A stretch of 34,654 bases of DNA from Candidatus Latescibacterota bacterium (GTDB lineage Bacteria > Latescibacterota > UBA2968 > GCA-2709665): the NCBI GenBank assembly GCA_012270675.1, contig JAAXHW010000164.1:1-34654 (forward strand), given 5' to 3'. This document shows positions 21,387 to 30,368 of the stretch, in pieces. The position numbers and the translations under genes are program-made. Within the stretch, counting starts at the first letter, position 1. Each line of letters opens with the position of its first letter. Under the pieces are notes generated by a model. It saw nothing but the letters and a program-made list of their open reading frames with translations, was not told the DNA's origin and searched no databases.

Positions 21387-23765
21387 ATGGAATGCGCTCC
21401 ACACACACTTGAAACACTGGAATTCGACAAGATCCGGGCGCACATCGCAAAGCGGACCGTCTCCACGCTTGGCCGGGAAGAGGTGGAAACTCTGGCCCCC
21501 AGCCACGATCCCGAAACGATTGAGCATCACCTCCGGCCGGTGCTGGAAACGGTCGACCTGATCGCCTTCGACGATCCCCTGTCCATTGGCCGCATCCCCG
21601 ATATCCGCCCTGCGCTCAGGGCCTGTACGGTTGCCGGGTCAACCCTGATGGTGGCAGAACTCCTTGAAGTGGGTGATGTCCTGAGATCCTCGCGTTTCTT
21701 CCTCACCTACATCTCGACCCGGCAGGAGAAATACCCCCGGCTCTGGGACCTCATCGCCGGTTTGAGCGCCCACCCCGACCTGGAAAGTGCCCTCAACAGG
21801 GCCCTGGATCCCGAGGCGGGAACCGTAAAAGACTCGGCCAGCCCCGAACTTCGCCGTATCCGCCGGAACATCGAACAGACGCGGTCCTCCATTCGGAAAC
21901 AGGTTGAATCGGTCCTGAACAAACTTCCGGACGACATGGTGCAGGACCGCCTGGTCACCCTCCGGGCGGGCCGGTTCGTCATCCCCATCCGGGAAAACCG
22001 GAAGCGCCGCATAGAAGGCATCGTTCACGATCAGTCCGCCAGCGGCGCCACCCTCTTCATCGAGCCGATGGTCACCGTGGAGCTGAACAATCGGCTCCGT
22101 CAGCTGGAACTGGCCGAACAGCAGGAAATCAAAAGGATCCTGCTCGAATTGACCGGGGCCGTCGCCGAAGTGAGTGACCACCTCCTGGACAACCTGAAGA
22201 TCCTGGGAAAATTCGACGCGGTTTTCGCCAAAGCCTCCTTTGCCCGGGATCTTGACGCAACCGAGCCCCTCCTCAATGGGGAAGGGCGCGTCGTCCTCCG
22301 GCAGGCCAGGCACCCCCTCCTCGTCTACCGGCTCCGCAGCGAAGGCCGCCTGCAGGACCTGGTCTCCCTGGACCTGACGATGGGCACCGATCAATTCTGC
22401 ACCCTGGTCCTGACCGGCCCCAACGCGGGCGGCAAAACCGTCGCCCTCAAAACCGTGGGCCTCCTGGCGCTGATGGCCCAGGCCGGTCTGCCCATCCCGG
22501 CCCGGCCCAAATCGGAACTCCCGATCTTCTCCGGAATCTTTGCAGATATTGGAGACGCCCAGTCCATCGAAAACGATCTGAGCACCTTCTCTTCTCACAT
22601 GGCAAACCTGGCCAAAATCTGTGAAAAGGCCGACTCCCGGTCCCTGGTCCTGCTGGACGAGATCGGGTCCAGCACCGACCCCGACCAGGGCTCGGCCCTG
22701 GCCATGGCCCTGCTTGAGGAACTCACCGGACGGGGCAGCCGCACCATTGCAACCACGCACCACGGCGCCCTCAAGGCCTTTGCGCACAGCACCGAAGGCA
22801 TGGCCAACGGGTCCATGGCATTCGACGCCGCCACCCTCCGGCCCACCTTCCGGTTCCGTCTGAAGGTCCCGGGCAGCAGCTACGCCTTCGAAATCGCCCG
22901 GCGACTGGAGATGCCCGCCCGGGTCGTGGACGCAGCCGTGCGCATTGCCGGCAGCGACGTGGGCCGGGTGGAATCGCTGATTGCCGAACTCGATGAGACC
23001 TGCCAGCACTACCAGGAAGAACGCGTCCGCACCGAGGCCGACCAAAAAGAAGCAGAAAGGCTAAAGGCAGACTACGAAACCCGCCTGAAGGAGGTGGAAC
23101 GCCGGGAACGGGAACTGAAGCGGACGGCCCGGCAGGAAGCGCAGCGCATCCTGGAGGGGGCCAACGCCCTGGTTGAACGCACCGTGCAGGAAATCCGACA
23201 GCGAGACGCCGACCGGGACGCGATCCGGCAGGCCCACGCCCGCATCCGGACCGCCCGGCAGGAACTGAACCAGGCCCTCAAAGAGCCTCCCTCCCCACAT
23301 CCCCTCTCACCGCTCAAACCCGGAGACCGGGTCTGGCTCCGGAGCTTTGAGAAAGAGGGCGTGGTCGTAGAAAGCCGGGACAGGGCGGGGCGGGTCGTCG
23401 TGGAGGTGGGCAAAATCAAAGTGGAAGTCTCCCCTGCCGACCTGGAAGCGCGGGCGCAGGCCCCTGAAGAAGCCTCCAGAACGCCCTCCGCCGGATTCCC
23501 GGGCCGGGAAAGCATCTCCCCGGAGGTGGACCTGCGGGGGCTGACCTCGGAAGAGGCCGTGGAGGTGGTTGACAAATACCTGGACGACCTCTACCTGAAC
23601 CGGATGGAGCGGGCCACCCTCATCCACGGGAAGGGAACCGGAGCGTTGCGCCGGACGGTTGGGGGCTTCTTGAAGCAGCACCCGCGTGTGAAAACGCAGC
23701 GCCCGGGAAACTGGAACGAAGGCGGCAGCGGCGTGACCATTGTGGCGCTTGACCTGGAGAAATAG
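21387..23765 (+). CDS. mutS2: Endonuclease/ribosome rescue ATPase MutS2
   Basis: A 792-residue MutS2. The core and clamp region come first. The ATPase then has Walker A GPNAGGKTVALKTVGL (about 342-357), the STFSSHM signature and Walker B SLVLLDEIGSSTDPDQGSAL. A long charged coiled coil follows (about 535-640) with a KOW-like segment (LKPGDRVWLRSFEKEGVVVE). The C-terminal Smr nuclease domain (about 710-792) contains VDLRGLTSEEA and LIHGKGTGALRR. MutS2 limits recombination and, in Bacillus and Helicobacter, splits collided ribosomes. It lacks the MutS mismatch-recognition domain. In this window it sits on the same map as RqcH, the next factor in rescue. Confidence 0.95.
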   Translation: MECAPHTLETLEFDKIRAHIAKRTVSTLGREEVETLAPSHDPETIEHHLRPVLETVDLIAFDDPLSIGRIPDIRPALRACTVAGSTLMVAELLEVGDVLRSSRFFLTYISTRQEKYPRLWDLIAGLSAHPDLESALNRALDPEAGTVKDSASPELRRIRRNIEQTRSSIRKQVESVLNKLPDDMVQDRLVTLRAGRFVIPIRENRKRRIEGIVHDQSASGATLFIEPMVTVELNNRLRQLELAEQQEIKRILLELTGAVAEVSDHLLDNLKILGKFDAVFAKASFARDLDATEPLLNGEGRVVLRQARHPLLVYRLRSEGRLQDLVSLDLTMGTDQFCTLVLTGPNAGGKTVALKTVGLLALMAQAGLPIPARPKSELPIFSGIFADIGDAQSIENDLSTFSSHMANLAKICEKADSRSLVLLDEIGSSTDPDQGSALAMALLEELTGRGSRTIATTHHGALKAFAHSTEGMANGSMAFDAATLRPTFRFRLKVPGSSYAFEIARRLEMPARVVDAAVRIAGSDVGRVESLIAELDETCQHYQEERVRTEADQKEAERLKADYETRLKEVERRERELKRTARQEAQRILEGANALVERTVQEIRQRDADRDAIRQAHARIRTARQELNQALKEPPSPHPLSPLKPGDRVWLRSFEKEGVVVESRDRAGRVVVEVGKIKVEVSPADLEARAQAPEEASRTPSAGFPGRESISPEVDLRGLTSEEAVEVVDKYLDDLYLNRMERATLIHGKGTGALRRTVGGFLKQHPRVKTQRPGNWNEGGSGVTIVALDLEK

Positions 23766-23827
23766 TTGTCTATATTAAACCACAAAGACGCATGTGAATT
23801 TTTCCGACCAGCACCGGAGCCTATCGG

Positions 23828-25786
23828 ATGCAAACCCCAACGTTGAATAGGGACCTCCAGACCCCTCCCGCAACATACTGCAATTCCCTCACCGCCTACT
23901 CCCGGCATCGAACCCGTGAAGTGAACATCGGCGGCGTTCCCCTGGGCGCGGACAACCCCATCCGCATCCAGTCTATGACCACCACCGACACCATGGACAC
24001 CCTGGCCACGGTCGAGCAATCCATCCGCATCATCGAGGCAGGCGCAGACTATGTCCGCATCACCGCGCCCAGCCAGAACGAAGCGCGCAACCTGGAGGCC
24101 ATCGCCAAAGCGTTGCGGCGCCGGGGATACGATACCCCCCTCATTGCGGATATCCACTATACGCCCAACGCCGCGGAAATCGCTGCCCGTATTGTCGAAA
24201 AGGTCAGGGTCAACCCGGGCAACTACGCCGACAAGAAAAAGTTTCAGATTATCGAGTATACCGATGCCGAATACGCTGCCGAACTGGAACGGATTCGGGA
24301 GAAATTCGCGCCCCTGGTCAAAATATGCAGGGACTACGGCACGGCCATGCGCATTGGCACCAACCACGGCTCCCTCTCCGACAGGATCATGAACCGCTTT
24401 GGCGATACGCCCCTTGGCATGGTCGAATCCGCCCTCGAATTCGTCCGGATCTGTCGTGACCTGGACTATCACGACATCGTCCTCTCCATGAAGGCCAGCA
24501 ATCCCCAGGTCATGGTACAGGCCTACCGCCTGCTTGTAAACAGAATGGAAGCGGAAGGCATGGACTATCCCACCCACCTGGGCGTCACCGAAGCCGGCGA
24601 CGGCGAAGACGGCAGAATCAAATCGGCTGTCGGCATCGGCACCCTGTTGGAAGACGGCATCGGGGATACCATCCGGGTCTCCCTGACCGAAGCGCCCGAA
24701 GCGGAAGTCCCCGTATGCATCCGCCTCGTCGAACGGTATACCCGCAGGCCGGCTCACGACCCGATCCCGGCCGTTGTTACCAGTCCCATCAACCCCTTTG
24801 TCTACACCCGCAGGCAGACCCTCGAAGTCGACAAAATCGGAAAAGACAATGTCCCGGTCGTCGTGGTCACCCCAAACGCCGAGACCCTGAAAACGCCAGG
24901 TGGACTGGCCGCCCTCGGCTATGCCTACGACGCGGCACTGGACAAGTGGAACATCGCCGACATGGCCCCCGACTTCATCTATCTGAGGGACCGGGACCTG
25001 AGCTTCGAACTCCCCGGAACGCTCAAAAAGATCTTTGACTACCATGCCTGGCAGGCCCTGGACGCCCCCTCCGACGCCTTCCCCCTCTTTGACCTCCACG
25101 CCTACCTGAGGGTCGGCCGCCATTCCGACCGGATCAACTTTGTGACAGCGGACCTGAGCGTTTTGACCGAAGAGGCCCTTCATGCCCTTTCCCGGGACCG
25201 GTGCGCGGTCCTCATTTTAAGAACGGACAATGCGCATGCCATGCCCGAGCTGCGGCGGGCCGCAATCGAGGTGATGCAGCATGCCCCCCGGCTCCCCGTC
25301 ATCGTCAAGCGGGAATATCACGGCCCGGGTGAAGACGACCTGATGCTCTACAGCGCCACCGACTGCGGCGGGCTGTTCATCGACGGGTTGGGAGACGGCA
25401 TCTGGCTGGACGCCCCCTCCCTCTCTGCCGAAACCCTGAACCGAATCAGCTTCGGCATCCTGCAGGCCACCCGCACCCGGATCTCCAAAACCGAATACAT
25501 CTCCTGTCCCTCCTGCGGGCGCACCCTCTTCGACCTCCAGGAAACCACCGCCATGATCCGCAAGAGCACGGACCACCTCAAAGGCGTGAAAATCGGCATC
25601 ATGGGCTGCATCGTCAACGGCCCGGGCGAAATGGCCGACGCCGACTACGGCTACGTGGGCAGCGGCCCCGGAAAAATCACCCTCTACAGGGGCAAAGAGA
25701 TCGTCAAGCGGAACATCCCCCCCCGGGTCGCCGTCGATGCACTGATCGAACTGATCAGGGAAGACGACCGGTGGATTGAGGCCTGA
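23828..25786 (+). CDS. ispG: 4-hydroxy-3-methylbut-2-enyl diphosphate synthase, long three-domain form
   Basis: A 652-residue IspG (GcpE), which converts MEcPP to HMBPP in the MEP isoprenoid pathway. The TIM-barrel part opens with RTREVNIGGVPLGADNPIRI and contains ITAPSQNEARN and IADIHYTPNAAE. The C-terminal [4Fe-4S] domain has CPSCGRTLFDLQ near residue 560 and GIMGCIVNGPGEMADADYGY near 593. Most bacterial IspG are about 370-400 residues. Here roughly 270 extra residues sit between barrel and cluster domain, as in plants, Chlamydiae, Bacteroidetes and Chlorobi (A* domain). The gene is 62 bp after mutS2 and 39 bp before dnaG. Confidence 0.95.
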   Translation: MQTPTLNRDLQTPPATYCNSLTAYSRHRTREVNIGGVPLGADNPIRIQSMTTTDTMDTLATVEQSIRIIEAGADYVRITAPSQNEARNLEAIAKALRRRGYDTPLIADIHYTPNAAEIAARIVEKVRVNPGNYADKKKFQIIEYTDAEYAAELERIREKFAPLVKICRDYGTAMRIGTNHGSLSDRIMNRFGDTPLGMVESALEFVRICRDLDYHDIVLSMKASNPQVMVQAYRLLVNRMEAEGMDYPTHLGVTEAGDGEDGRIKSAVGIGTLLEDGIGDTIRVSLTEAPEAEVPVCIRLVERYTRRPAHDPIPAVVTSPINPFVYTRRQTLEVDKIGKDNVPVVVVTPNAETLKTPGGLAALGYAYDAALDKWNIADMAPDFIYLRDRDLSFELPGTLKKIFDYHAWQALDAPSDAFPLFDLHAYLRVGRHSDRINFVTADLSVLTEEALHALSRDRCAVLILRTDNAHAMPELRRAAIEVMQHAPRLPVIVKREYHGPGEDDLMLYSATDCGGLFIDGLGDGIWLDAPSLSAETLNRISFGILQATRTRISKTEYISCPSCGRTLFDLQETTAMIRKSTDHLKGVKIGIMGCIVNGPGEMADADYGYVGSGPGKITLYRGKEIVKRNIPPRVAVDALIELIREDDRWIEA

Positions 25787-25825
25787 AAAACCGCTGCTCA
25801 TCCCATCCCTGGAATACAACCGACC

Positions 25826-27649
25826 ATGCCCCGGATTCCTGAAGAAACCATCGAGCAGGTCCGGCAGTCGGCCGACATCGTCGAGGTCGTCTCCGATCAC
25901 GTCGCCCTTACCAAACGGGGCAAAAACCACATCGGCCTCTGCCCCTTCCACGACGACCGGCGCCCCTCCTTCAATGTCTCCCAGGACAAACAGATCTACA
26001 AATGCTTTGCCTGCGGCGCCGGGGGAAACATCTTCACCTTCCTCATGGAAATGGAGCGGATCAGCTTCACCGAAGCCGTCCGCAAACTCGCCTCGCAGGC
26101 CAGCATCCCCCTGCCCGAGGCCCGGCAGGAGGACCAGCAGCAGCAGGAGGCCTTCGACGCCCTCTACGGCGCCAACGATCTTGCCCGGAAGTACTACAAC
26201 CACCTCCTCATGGTCGACAAGGCCGGATCTGAAGCCCGGACCTACCTTTTGTCCCGCGGCCTATCCGAAAAGACGATGGACACCTTTTCCCTGGGCTATG
26301 CGCCCAACGCACGGGACGGCCTGCTGAAGGTCGCCGGCAGACGGGGCATCCCCCCCGAAACCCTGGAACAGGCCGGGCTGGCCCTCCCCCACCGGGACGG
26401 AACGGGCCATTACGACCGCTTCCGCAACCGCATCATGTTTCCCATCCGGGCGCACACCGGCCGCACCGTCGCCTTCGGCGCCCGGGCGCTCGACCCCCGG
26501 GAGCAGGCCAAGTATCTCAACTCTCCGGAAACCCCCGTCTACCGCAAAAGCGCCACCCTCTACGGGCTCTGGAAAGCCCGCGATGCCATCCGCACCCGGG
26601 GCGCGGCAATCGTCGTTGAAGGCTACACGGACCTCCTCGCCCTGGCGCAACGGGGCATCGAAAACACCGTCGCCTCCGCCGGCACGGCCCTCACCTCCGA
26701 CCAGGCCCGGCTTCTGCGCCGCTATGCGCAGCGGGCCGTCCTGGTTTTCGATGGAGACGCCGCCGGGACCGCTGCTGCGGTCCGGGGCATCGGCGCCCTC
26801 TTCGAGGCCGGGCTCGACACCCGCGTTGTCACCCTGCCCGAAGGCCACGACCCCGACAGCTACATCCGGGAACACGGCCCGGACGGCCTTCACAACCTCC
26901 TTGAAGGCGCAGCGCCCGTACTCGACTTCATGGTCGCCTGGCTCGCCACGCAGGAAGACCTCTCCACCTCCGACGGCAAGAGCCGCGCAACCGAGTCACT
27001 GGCCGAATTCATATCCCGCGCAGGCGACAGTGCGCGCCGAAGGTTTCTCACCCAGGAAGCTGCCCAAAAGCTCGGCATAGACGAAGCAACGCTCATCCAG
27101 GTCGTCCAGCGGTTCAGCCGCCCCGCGCGGCAGCGCCAGGAGGAGGCCTCCACGGCACAGCGCGCCCCGGCCTTCGATCCCAGGCCCCGATTGGAGCGGG
27201 AACTTCTCATCCGGATCATGGCCGATGACGATACCGCAGACGCTGTCCTGAAACAGATCCGGGTGGAGGACTTCTCAAACGGCGTGTACAGACGCATCGC
27301 CGCGCTCATCGCTCAGAGACGGCAAAAAAAGCAGGGCGCCGCAGTCGCCCTGCTCATCAACCAGTGCGAAGACCCCGACCTGGCGCAGGTCCTCTCGGCC
27401 CTTTCCCTGGAAACCGGCATCGCCGATCCCGACCGGCCCCAGCCCCCCCTGCAGGACTACATCAACGCGTTCGCCCTCAAAAACCTGGACGCCCGGATCA
27501 ACGCCCTGGAGGCCCAGCTCCGCTCAGCCGGCGACGGGCCGGACCTCAAAGCCCTCATGGAAAAACACCGGGAACTGACCGAAGGTCGGAAGGCCCTCAT
27601 CGAAAAGGCATCGTCCCCCCCCGCAGGAGAGGGGGCCCCGGTGGCATGA
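25826..27649 (+). CDS. dnaG: DNA primase
   Basis: A 607-residue DnaG, which makes RNA primers at replication forks. The CHC2 zinc-binding domain has C39, H42, C60 and C63 (GLCPFHDD and YKCFACGAGG). The catalytic core contains NRIMFPIR and GRTVAFGARAL. The TOPRIM domain has VVEGYTDLLAL and VLVFDGDAAGTAAAV with the metal-binding acidic residues. The C-terminal third is helical, and the DnaB-binding domain is divergent. The SD is weak. It closes the rpsU-cvpA-mutS2-ispG-dnaG cluster. In many bacteria rpoD follows dnaG, but here a tRNA gene does. Confidence 0.95.
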   Translation: MPRIPEETIEQVRQSADIVEVVSDHVALTKRGKNHIGLCPFHDDRRPSFNVSQDKQIYKCFACGAGGNIFTFLMEMERISFTEAVRKLASQASIPLPEARQEDQQQQEAFDALYGANDLARKYYNHLLMVDKAGSEARTYLLSRGLSEKTMDTFSLGYAPNARDGLLKVAGRRGIPPETLEQAGLALPHRDGTGHYDRFRNRIMFPIRAHTGRTVAFGARALDPREQAKYLNSPETPVYRKSATLYGLWKARDAIRTRGAAIVVEGYTDLLALAQRGIENTVASAGTALTSDQARLLRRYAQRAVLVFDGDAAGTAAAVRGIGALFEAGLDTRVVTLPEGHDPDSYIREHGPDGLHNLLEGAAPVLDFMVAWLATQEDLSTSDGKSRATESLAEFISRAGDSARRRFLTQEAAQKLGIDEATLIQVVQRFSRPARQRQEEASTAQRAPAFDPRPRLERELLIRIMADDDTADAVLKQIRVEDFSNGVYRRIAALIAQRRQKKQGAAVALLINQCEDPDLAQVLSALSLETGIADPDRPQPPLQDYINAFALKNLDARINALEAQLRSAGDGPDLKALMEKHRELTEGRKALIEKASSPPAGEGAPVA

Positions 27650-27677
27650 AAATCTGTGGTCCGCGCAACAAAAAAAC

Positions 27678-27705
27678 TTGCTCTTTTGTCCAAATCTTGT
27701 AGATT
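27678..27705 (+). promoter_or_regulatory. Possible promoter of the tRNA gene
   Basis: TTGCTC (27678-27683), 16 bp and TAGATT (27700-27705), with the tRNA starting 16 bp further on. The consensus match is weak. An alternative is cotranscription with dnaG. Confidence 0.35.
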
Positions 27706-27720
27706 TAGACACAAAATTGA

Positions 27721-27797
27721 GGGCCCATAGCTCAGCCGGTTAGAGCAGCGGACTCATAATCCGTAGGTCCGGGGTTCGAATCCCTGTGGGCCCACCA
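27721..27797 (+). tRNA. tRNA-Ile (CAU anticodon, tRNA-Ile2), CCA encoded
   Basis: A full cloverleaf can be drawn. The acceptor GGGCCCA pairs with TGGGCCC. The D-arm is GCTC/GAGC, the anticodon arm GCGGA/TCCGT with loop CTCATAA, the variable loop AGGTC, and the T-arm CGGGG-TTCGAAT-CCCTG, followed by ACCA. The anticodon is CAT. C4-G69 and C5-G68 in the acceptor fit the TilS-modified isoleucine tRNA that reads AUA after lysidine formation, and not elongator tRNA-Met. The sequence gives strong support for the tRNA and moderate support for the isoleucine identity. Confidence 0.93.
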
Positions 27798-27802
27798 AAT
27801 CT

Positions 27803-27832
27803 CCCCCCGGGAATTGCCGTCCTGGGGGTTTT
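27803..27832 (+). terminator. Intrinsic terminator after the tRNA
   Basis: CCCCCGGGA pairs with TCCTGGGGG around ATTGCCG, followed by TTTT. A second run of nine T residues lies at 27844-27852. It begins six bases after the tRNA CCA. Confidence 0.75.
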
Positions 27833-27910
27833 CGTACCCGGTATTTTTTTTTGCGCCGCCTCACACACGATCCCCTGTTCTCCGTTTCGAACAGCACAAC
27901 AGCAACCACA

Positions 27911-27934
27911 AGGGGCGGTTCGCGAACCGCCCCT
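27911..27934. repeat. 24-bp perfect REP-like palindrome
   Basis: The half AGGGGCGGTTCG is followed exactly by its reverse complement. It lies alone in the gap between the tRNA terminator and the sugar isomerase-like gene. There is no T-run. The AGGGGCG head resembles the other REP-like units at 4661 and 17739 in the window. Confidence 0.8.
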
Positions 27935-27998
27935 GCAAAACCATAACCACCATTACCGATGACGACGTCAAGGAACGCCCCATGTAAGGAGAACCCCA

Positions 27999-28847
27999 AT
28001 GATCCTGATGTGTCCGCCGGCTCGGCTGGGAAAGACAGCGGAGGAACGGGAGGCGTTTCTCCACAAAGTCGGCATCTTGGACGTAAAAACCGTCTCAATG
28101 GCCACACCGGCCGACTGGACCGATAAGGAGGTCGAGGATGCCCGGAAGTTCCTCGATGAGCACGGCATCCGGGTTGGGGAGTTCAGCGGATTCCACAAAG
28201 GGTTTGCCTCGGCCAGCCCGGAGAACCACCGCTCGGCCATCCAGCACTACCGCCGCCAGCTTCGCCACGCCCGCATCCTGGACGCACAATGCGTCGGATT
28301 TTCGATCATCTGCGATCGAGCCACACCTCAAATGTGGTCTGAGCAGACCTGGCAGCGGTGCATCGCCGCTGTAGAAGAACTGGTCGAGGAAGCGGAAAAA
28401 ACGCAGATGAATGTGGCCGCACACCCCCACATCGTCAGCCCGCTCTGTTCCTCCGAGCGGTACAGAGCGCTCTTAGATGCCGTGGCTTCTCCCCGACTAA
28501 AGGTGCTGATGGACCCCGTAAATCTCACCTGGCCTCACATGGTCTACAGAACCACAGAACTGGTGAACCGGATCTTCGATGAGCTGGGAGACCACATCAC
28601 CGCGCTGCACGCAAAGGATGTGACGATATCGGCAGTCCAGCGCAACGGCGAGTACCTCTCCGTGGTTCACTTAGACGAAGCAGTACCGGGCACAGGCGCT
28701 ATGGATTACGCCACAATCCTTCGACGGCTGGATGTGCTGGACCAGGATGTCACCCTGCACGTGGAGCACTTCTCAGAAGCAGATACCATTGCCGGCCAGC
28801 AATACATCCGGTATGTGGCAAGAGATCTCGGCATTGCCCTGCATTAG
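27999..28847 (+). CDS. Sugar phosphate isomerase/epimerase-like TIM-barrel protein
   Basis: A 282-residue protein of the xylose-isomerase-like TIM-barrel superfamily (AP endonuclease 2 fold), which uses a divalent metal to isomerise or epimerise sugars and polyols. Typical strand motifs are RVGEFSGFHKG, VGFSIICDRAT, NVAAHPHIVSPL, LKVLMDPVNLTW, HITALHAKDV and VTLHVEHFSE. The conserved E/D/H metal ligands fall at these strand ends. The start has TAAGGAGA seven bases upstream. It stands alone, between a palindrome and a gene remnant, so the substrate cannot be inferred from neighbours. Confidence 0.8.
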   Translation: MILMCPPARLGKTAEEREAFLHKVGILDVKTVSMATPADWTDKEVEDARKFLDEHGIRVGEFSGFHKGFASASPENHRSAIQHYRRQLRHARILDAQCVGFSIICDRATPQMWSEQTWQRCIAAVEELVEEAEKTQMNVAAHPHIVSPLCSSERYRALLDAVASPRLKVLMDPVNLTWPHMVYRTTELVNRIFDELGDHITALHAKDVTISAVQRNGEYLSVVHLDEAVPGTGAMDYATILRRLDVLDQDVTLHVEHFSEADTIAGQQYIRYVARDLGIALH

Positions 28848-28865
28848 AGTCTTACAGTATGACTC

Positions 28866-28950
28866 CTACGCAAAATGCAACCGGTGGCCGTCCGGATCGT
28901 GAAAATGGCCCCGTCCCTCGCCCACCTCACCTCCACCTCTGACTCGACGC
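28866..28950 (-). pseudogene. VOC (glyoxalase/bleomycin resistance) C-terminal remnant
   Basis: On the minus strand a frame reads GEGRGHFHDPDGHRLHFA and stops at TAG (28868-28866). F-x-D-P-D-G-x-x-L-x-F is the final strand motif of vicinal-oxygen-chelate proteins. Upstream, the frame loses similarity within about ten residues, so only the last motif survives. The region on the plus strand is an overlapping spurious frame. Confidence 0.55.
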
Positions 28951-29031
28951 GGACTCAGGCGTCCGGAGCATTCACCCCGAAAAGTCATGTGACGTCACGT
29001 TTAACCGTTTGCAAAAGCGTTGGAACATCGG

Positions 29032-30345
29032 ATGCGCGTGCTCTTCCAGCAGCGACTGCGGCCCAACCGCAACCAGGCGGGGGCAAGACGACAGCGTCAG
29101 ACAATCCGTTACCTGCTGCCGGTCGTCCTGACGCTGGCAGCGTGTGGCGGCAGGGAAGACGTGCCTCAAACCGCTTCGAACTGCGTCGCGTGCCACCGCG
29201 ACGTGACGCCGGGCATCGTCACGGACTGGGAACTGAGCCGGCATAGCGCGAAGGGTGTGGATTGCTCCCTGTGCCATGGTGACGAGCATCGCACGGCCGA
29301 CGATGTCGCTCTGGTCAAGACCGCCACGCCGGAGGTCTGCGCGACCTGTCATCCCATACAGACCGAGCAGTTCGGAAGGGGCAAACACGCCCTGGCGTGG
29401 GCGAGCATGAAAGCCATGCCCACGACCCACTGGTTGCCCATGGCGCTCACCGACGGCATGAAAGGCTGCGGAGGGTGCCATCAGGTAGGGACCAAGAGCG
29501 AAGACGAGATCCGACAACTGAAGGCCGAAGGGATATTGTTCGGCCTTGCCTCCTGTGACGCCTGTCACACGCGGCACCTCTTCTCCGTCAAGGAGGCGCG
29601 GGAACCGCAAGCCTGCCGAACCTGCCACATGGGGATGGACCACCCCCAGTGGGAGATGTATTCCTCCTCGAAGCACGGCGTTCGACACGCGCTCAAACAG
29701 AGTGGAGCCCTGCCCCCGGAAGCTGCGGCGCCTACCTGTCAAACCTGCCACATGCCCAAAGGAGATCACGAAGTGCGTACAGCCTGGGGGTTCCTGGCTG
29801 TACGTCTACCGATGCCGGAGGACGAGCAATGGGCGGCCGACCGCGCCACCATTCTCAAGGCATTGGGCGTCCTGGACCCCCGGGGGAATCCGACGGCGCG
29901 CCTGGAGGTGGTCAAGCAAGCCGACGTCGCCCGGCTCACCCAGGAGGACTGGCAAAAAGAGCGAGACCGCATGATCCAGGTCTGTGAACAGTGCCACTCC
30001 ACCAATCTCGTCCAGGCCGAATTGAAAAAGGGCGACGAAATGATCCGGGAAACGGACCGGTTGCTGGCTGAGGCAATCCGCATCGTTGCGGCCCTTTACA
30101 GCGACGGGGTCCTCCGCAAACCGGACCACTACGCCTACGACTTTCCCGACCTGCTGGCTTTCCACGATGCGCCCACCGTTATCGAGCAGAAACTCTTCAA
30201 AATGCACCTGGAACACCGGATGAGAGCATTTCAGGGAACGTTCCACAACAACCCGGACTACGCACTCTGGTACGGCTGGAGCGAGATGCTGCAGGATTTG
30301 ACCGAGATCAGGACATTGGCGCGGGAGATGCGCAGAAACCATTAG
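29032..30345 (+). CDS. Octaheme c-type cytochrome, hydroxylamine oxidoreductase-like
   Basis: A 437-residue cytochrome with eight CxxCH haem sites: CVACH, CSLCH, CATCH, CGGCH, CDACH, CRTCH, CQTCH and CEQCH. The spacing and flanking blocks (DHPQWEMYSSSKHGVRHAL after haem 6, GDHEVRTAWGFLAVRLP after haem 7, RAFQGTFHNNPDYALWYGW near the end) match the hydroxylamine-oxidoreductase-like octahaem family. The N-terminus has a long basic region and VVLTLAACGG, a lipobox, so it is probably a lipoprotein facing the periplasm. ATG 29032 is preferred over TTG 29020. The substrate is unclear. Family members oxidise hydroxylamine or hydrazine, or reduce nitrite, depending on a crosslinking tyrosine that cannot be assigned without an alignment. 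Confidence 0.88.
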   Translation: MRVLFQQRLRPNRNQAGARRQRQTIRYLLPVVLTLAACGGREDVPQTASNCVACHRDVTPGIVTDWELSRHSAKGVDCSLCHGDEHRTADDVALVKTATPEVCATCHPIQTEQFGRGKHALAWASMKAMPTTHWLPMALTDGMKGCGGCHQVGTKSEDEIRQLKAEGILFGLASCDACHTRHLFSVKEAREPQACRTCHMGMDHPQWEMYSSSKHGVRHALKQSGALPPEAAAPTCQTCHMPKGDHEVRTAWGFLAVRLPMPEDEQWAADRATILKALGVLDPRGNPTARLEVVKQADVARLTQEDWQKERDRMIQVCEQCHSTNLVQAELKKGDEMIRETDRLLAEAIRIVAALYSDGVLRKPDHYAYDFPDLLAFHDAPTVIEQKLFKMHLEHRMRAFQGTFHNNPDYALWYGWSEMLQDLTEIRTLAREMRRNH

Positions 30346-30368
30346 CCGATGAGAGGGAATCCATCTGA

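Noticed and set aside
21639-23045. Long minus-strand open frame (468 codons) inside mutS2
   Set aside because: It is the antisense shadow of a GC-rich, strongly conserved gene. The translation shows no recognisable domain and is rich in G, V, D and Q, as expected from complementary codons.
23591-25183. Minus-strand open frame (530 codons) opposite ispG
   Set aside because: It spans the mutS2 end, the intergenic gap and ispG, has no domain, and the plus strand is fully explained by two conserved genes.
28875-29246. Plus-strand frame of 123 codons before the cytochrome gene
   Set aside because: It overlaps the VOC remnant antisense and the cytochrome start in another frame and shows no similarity to any family I know.
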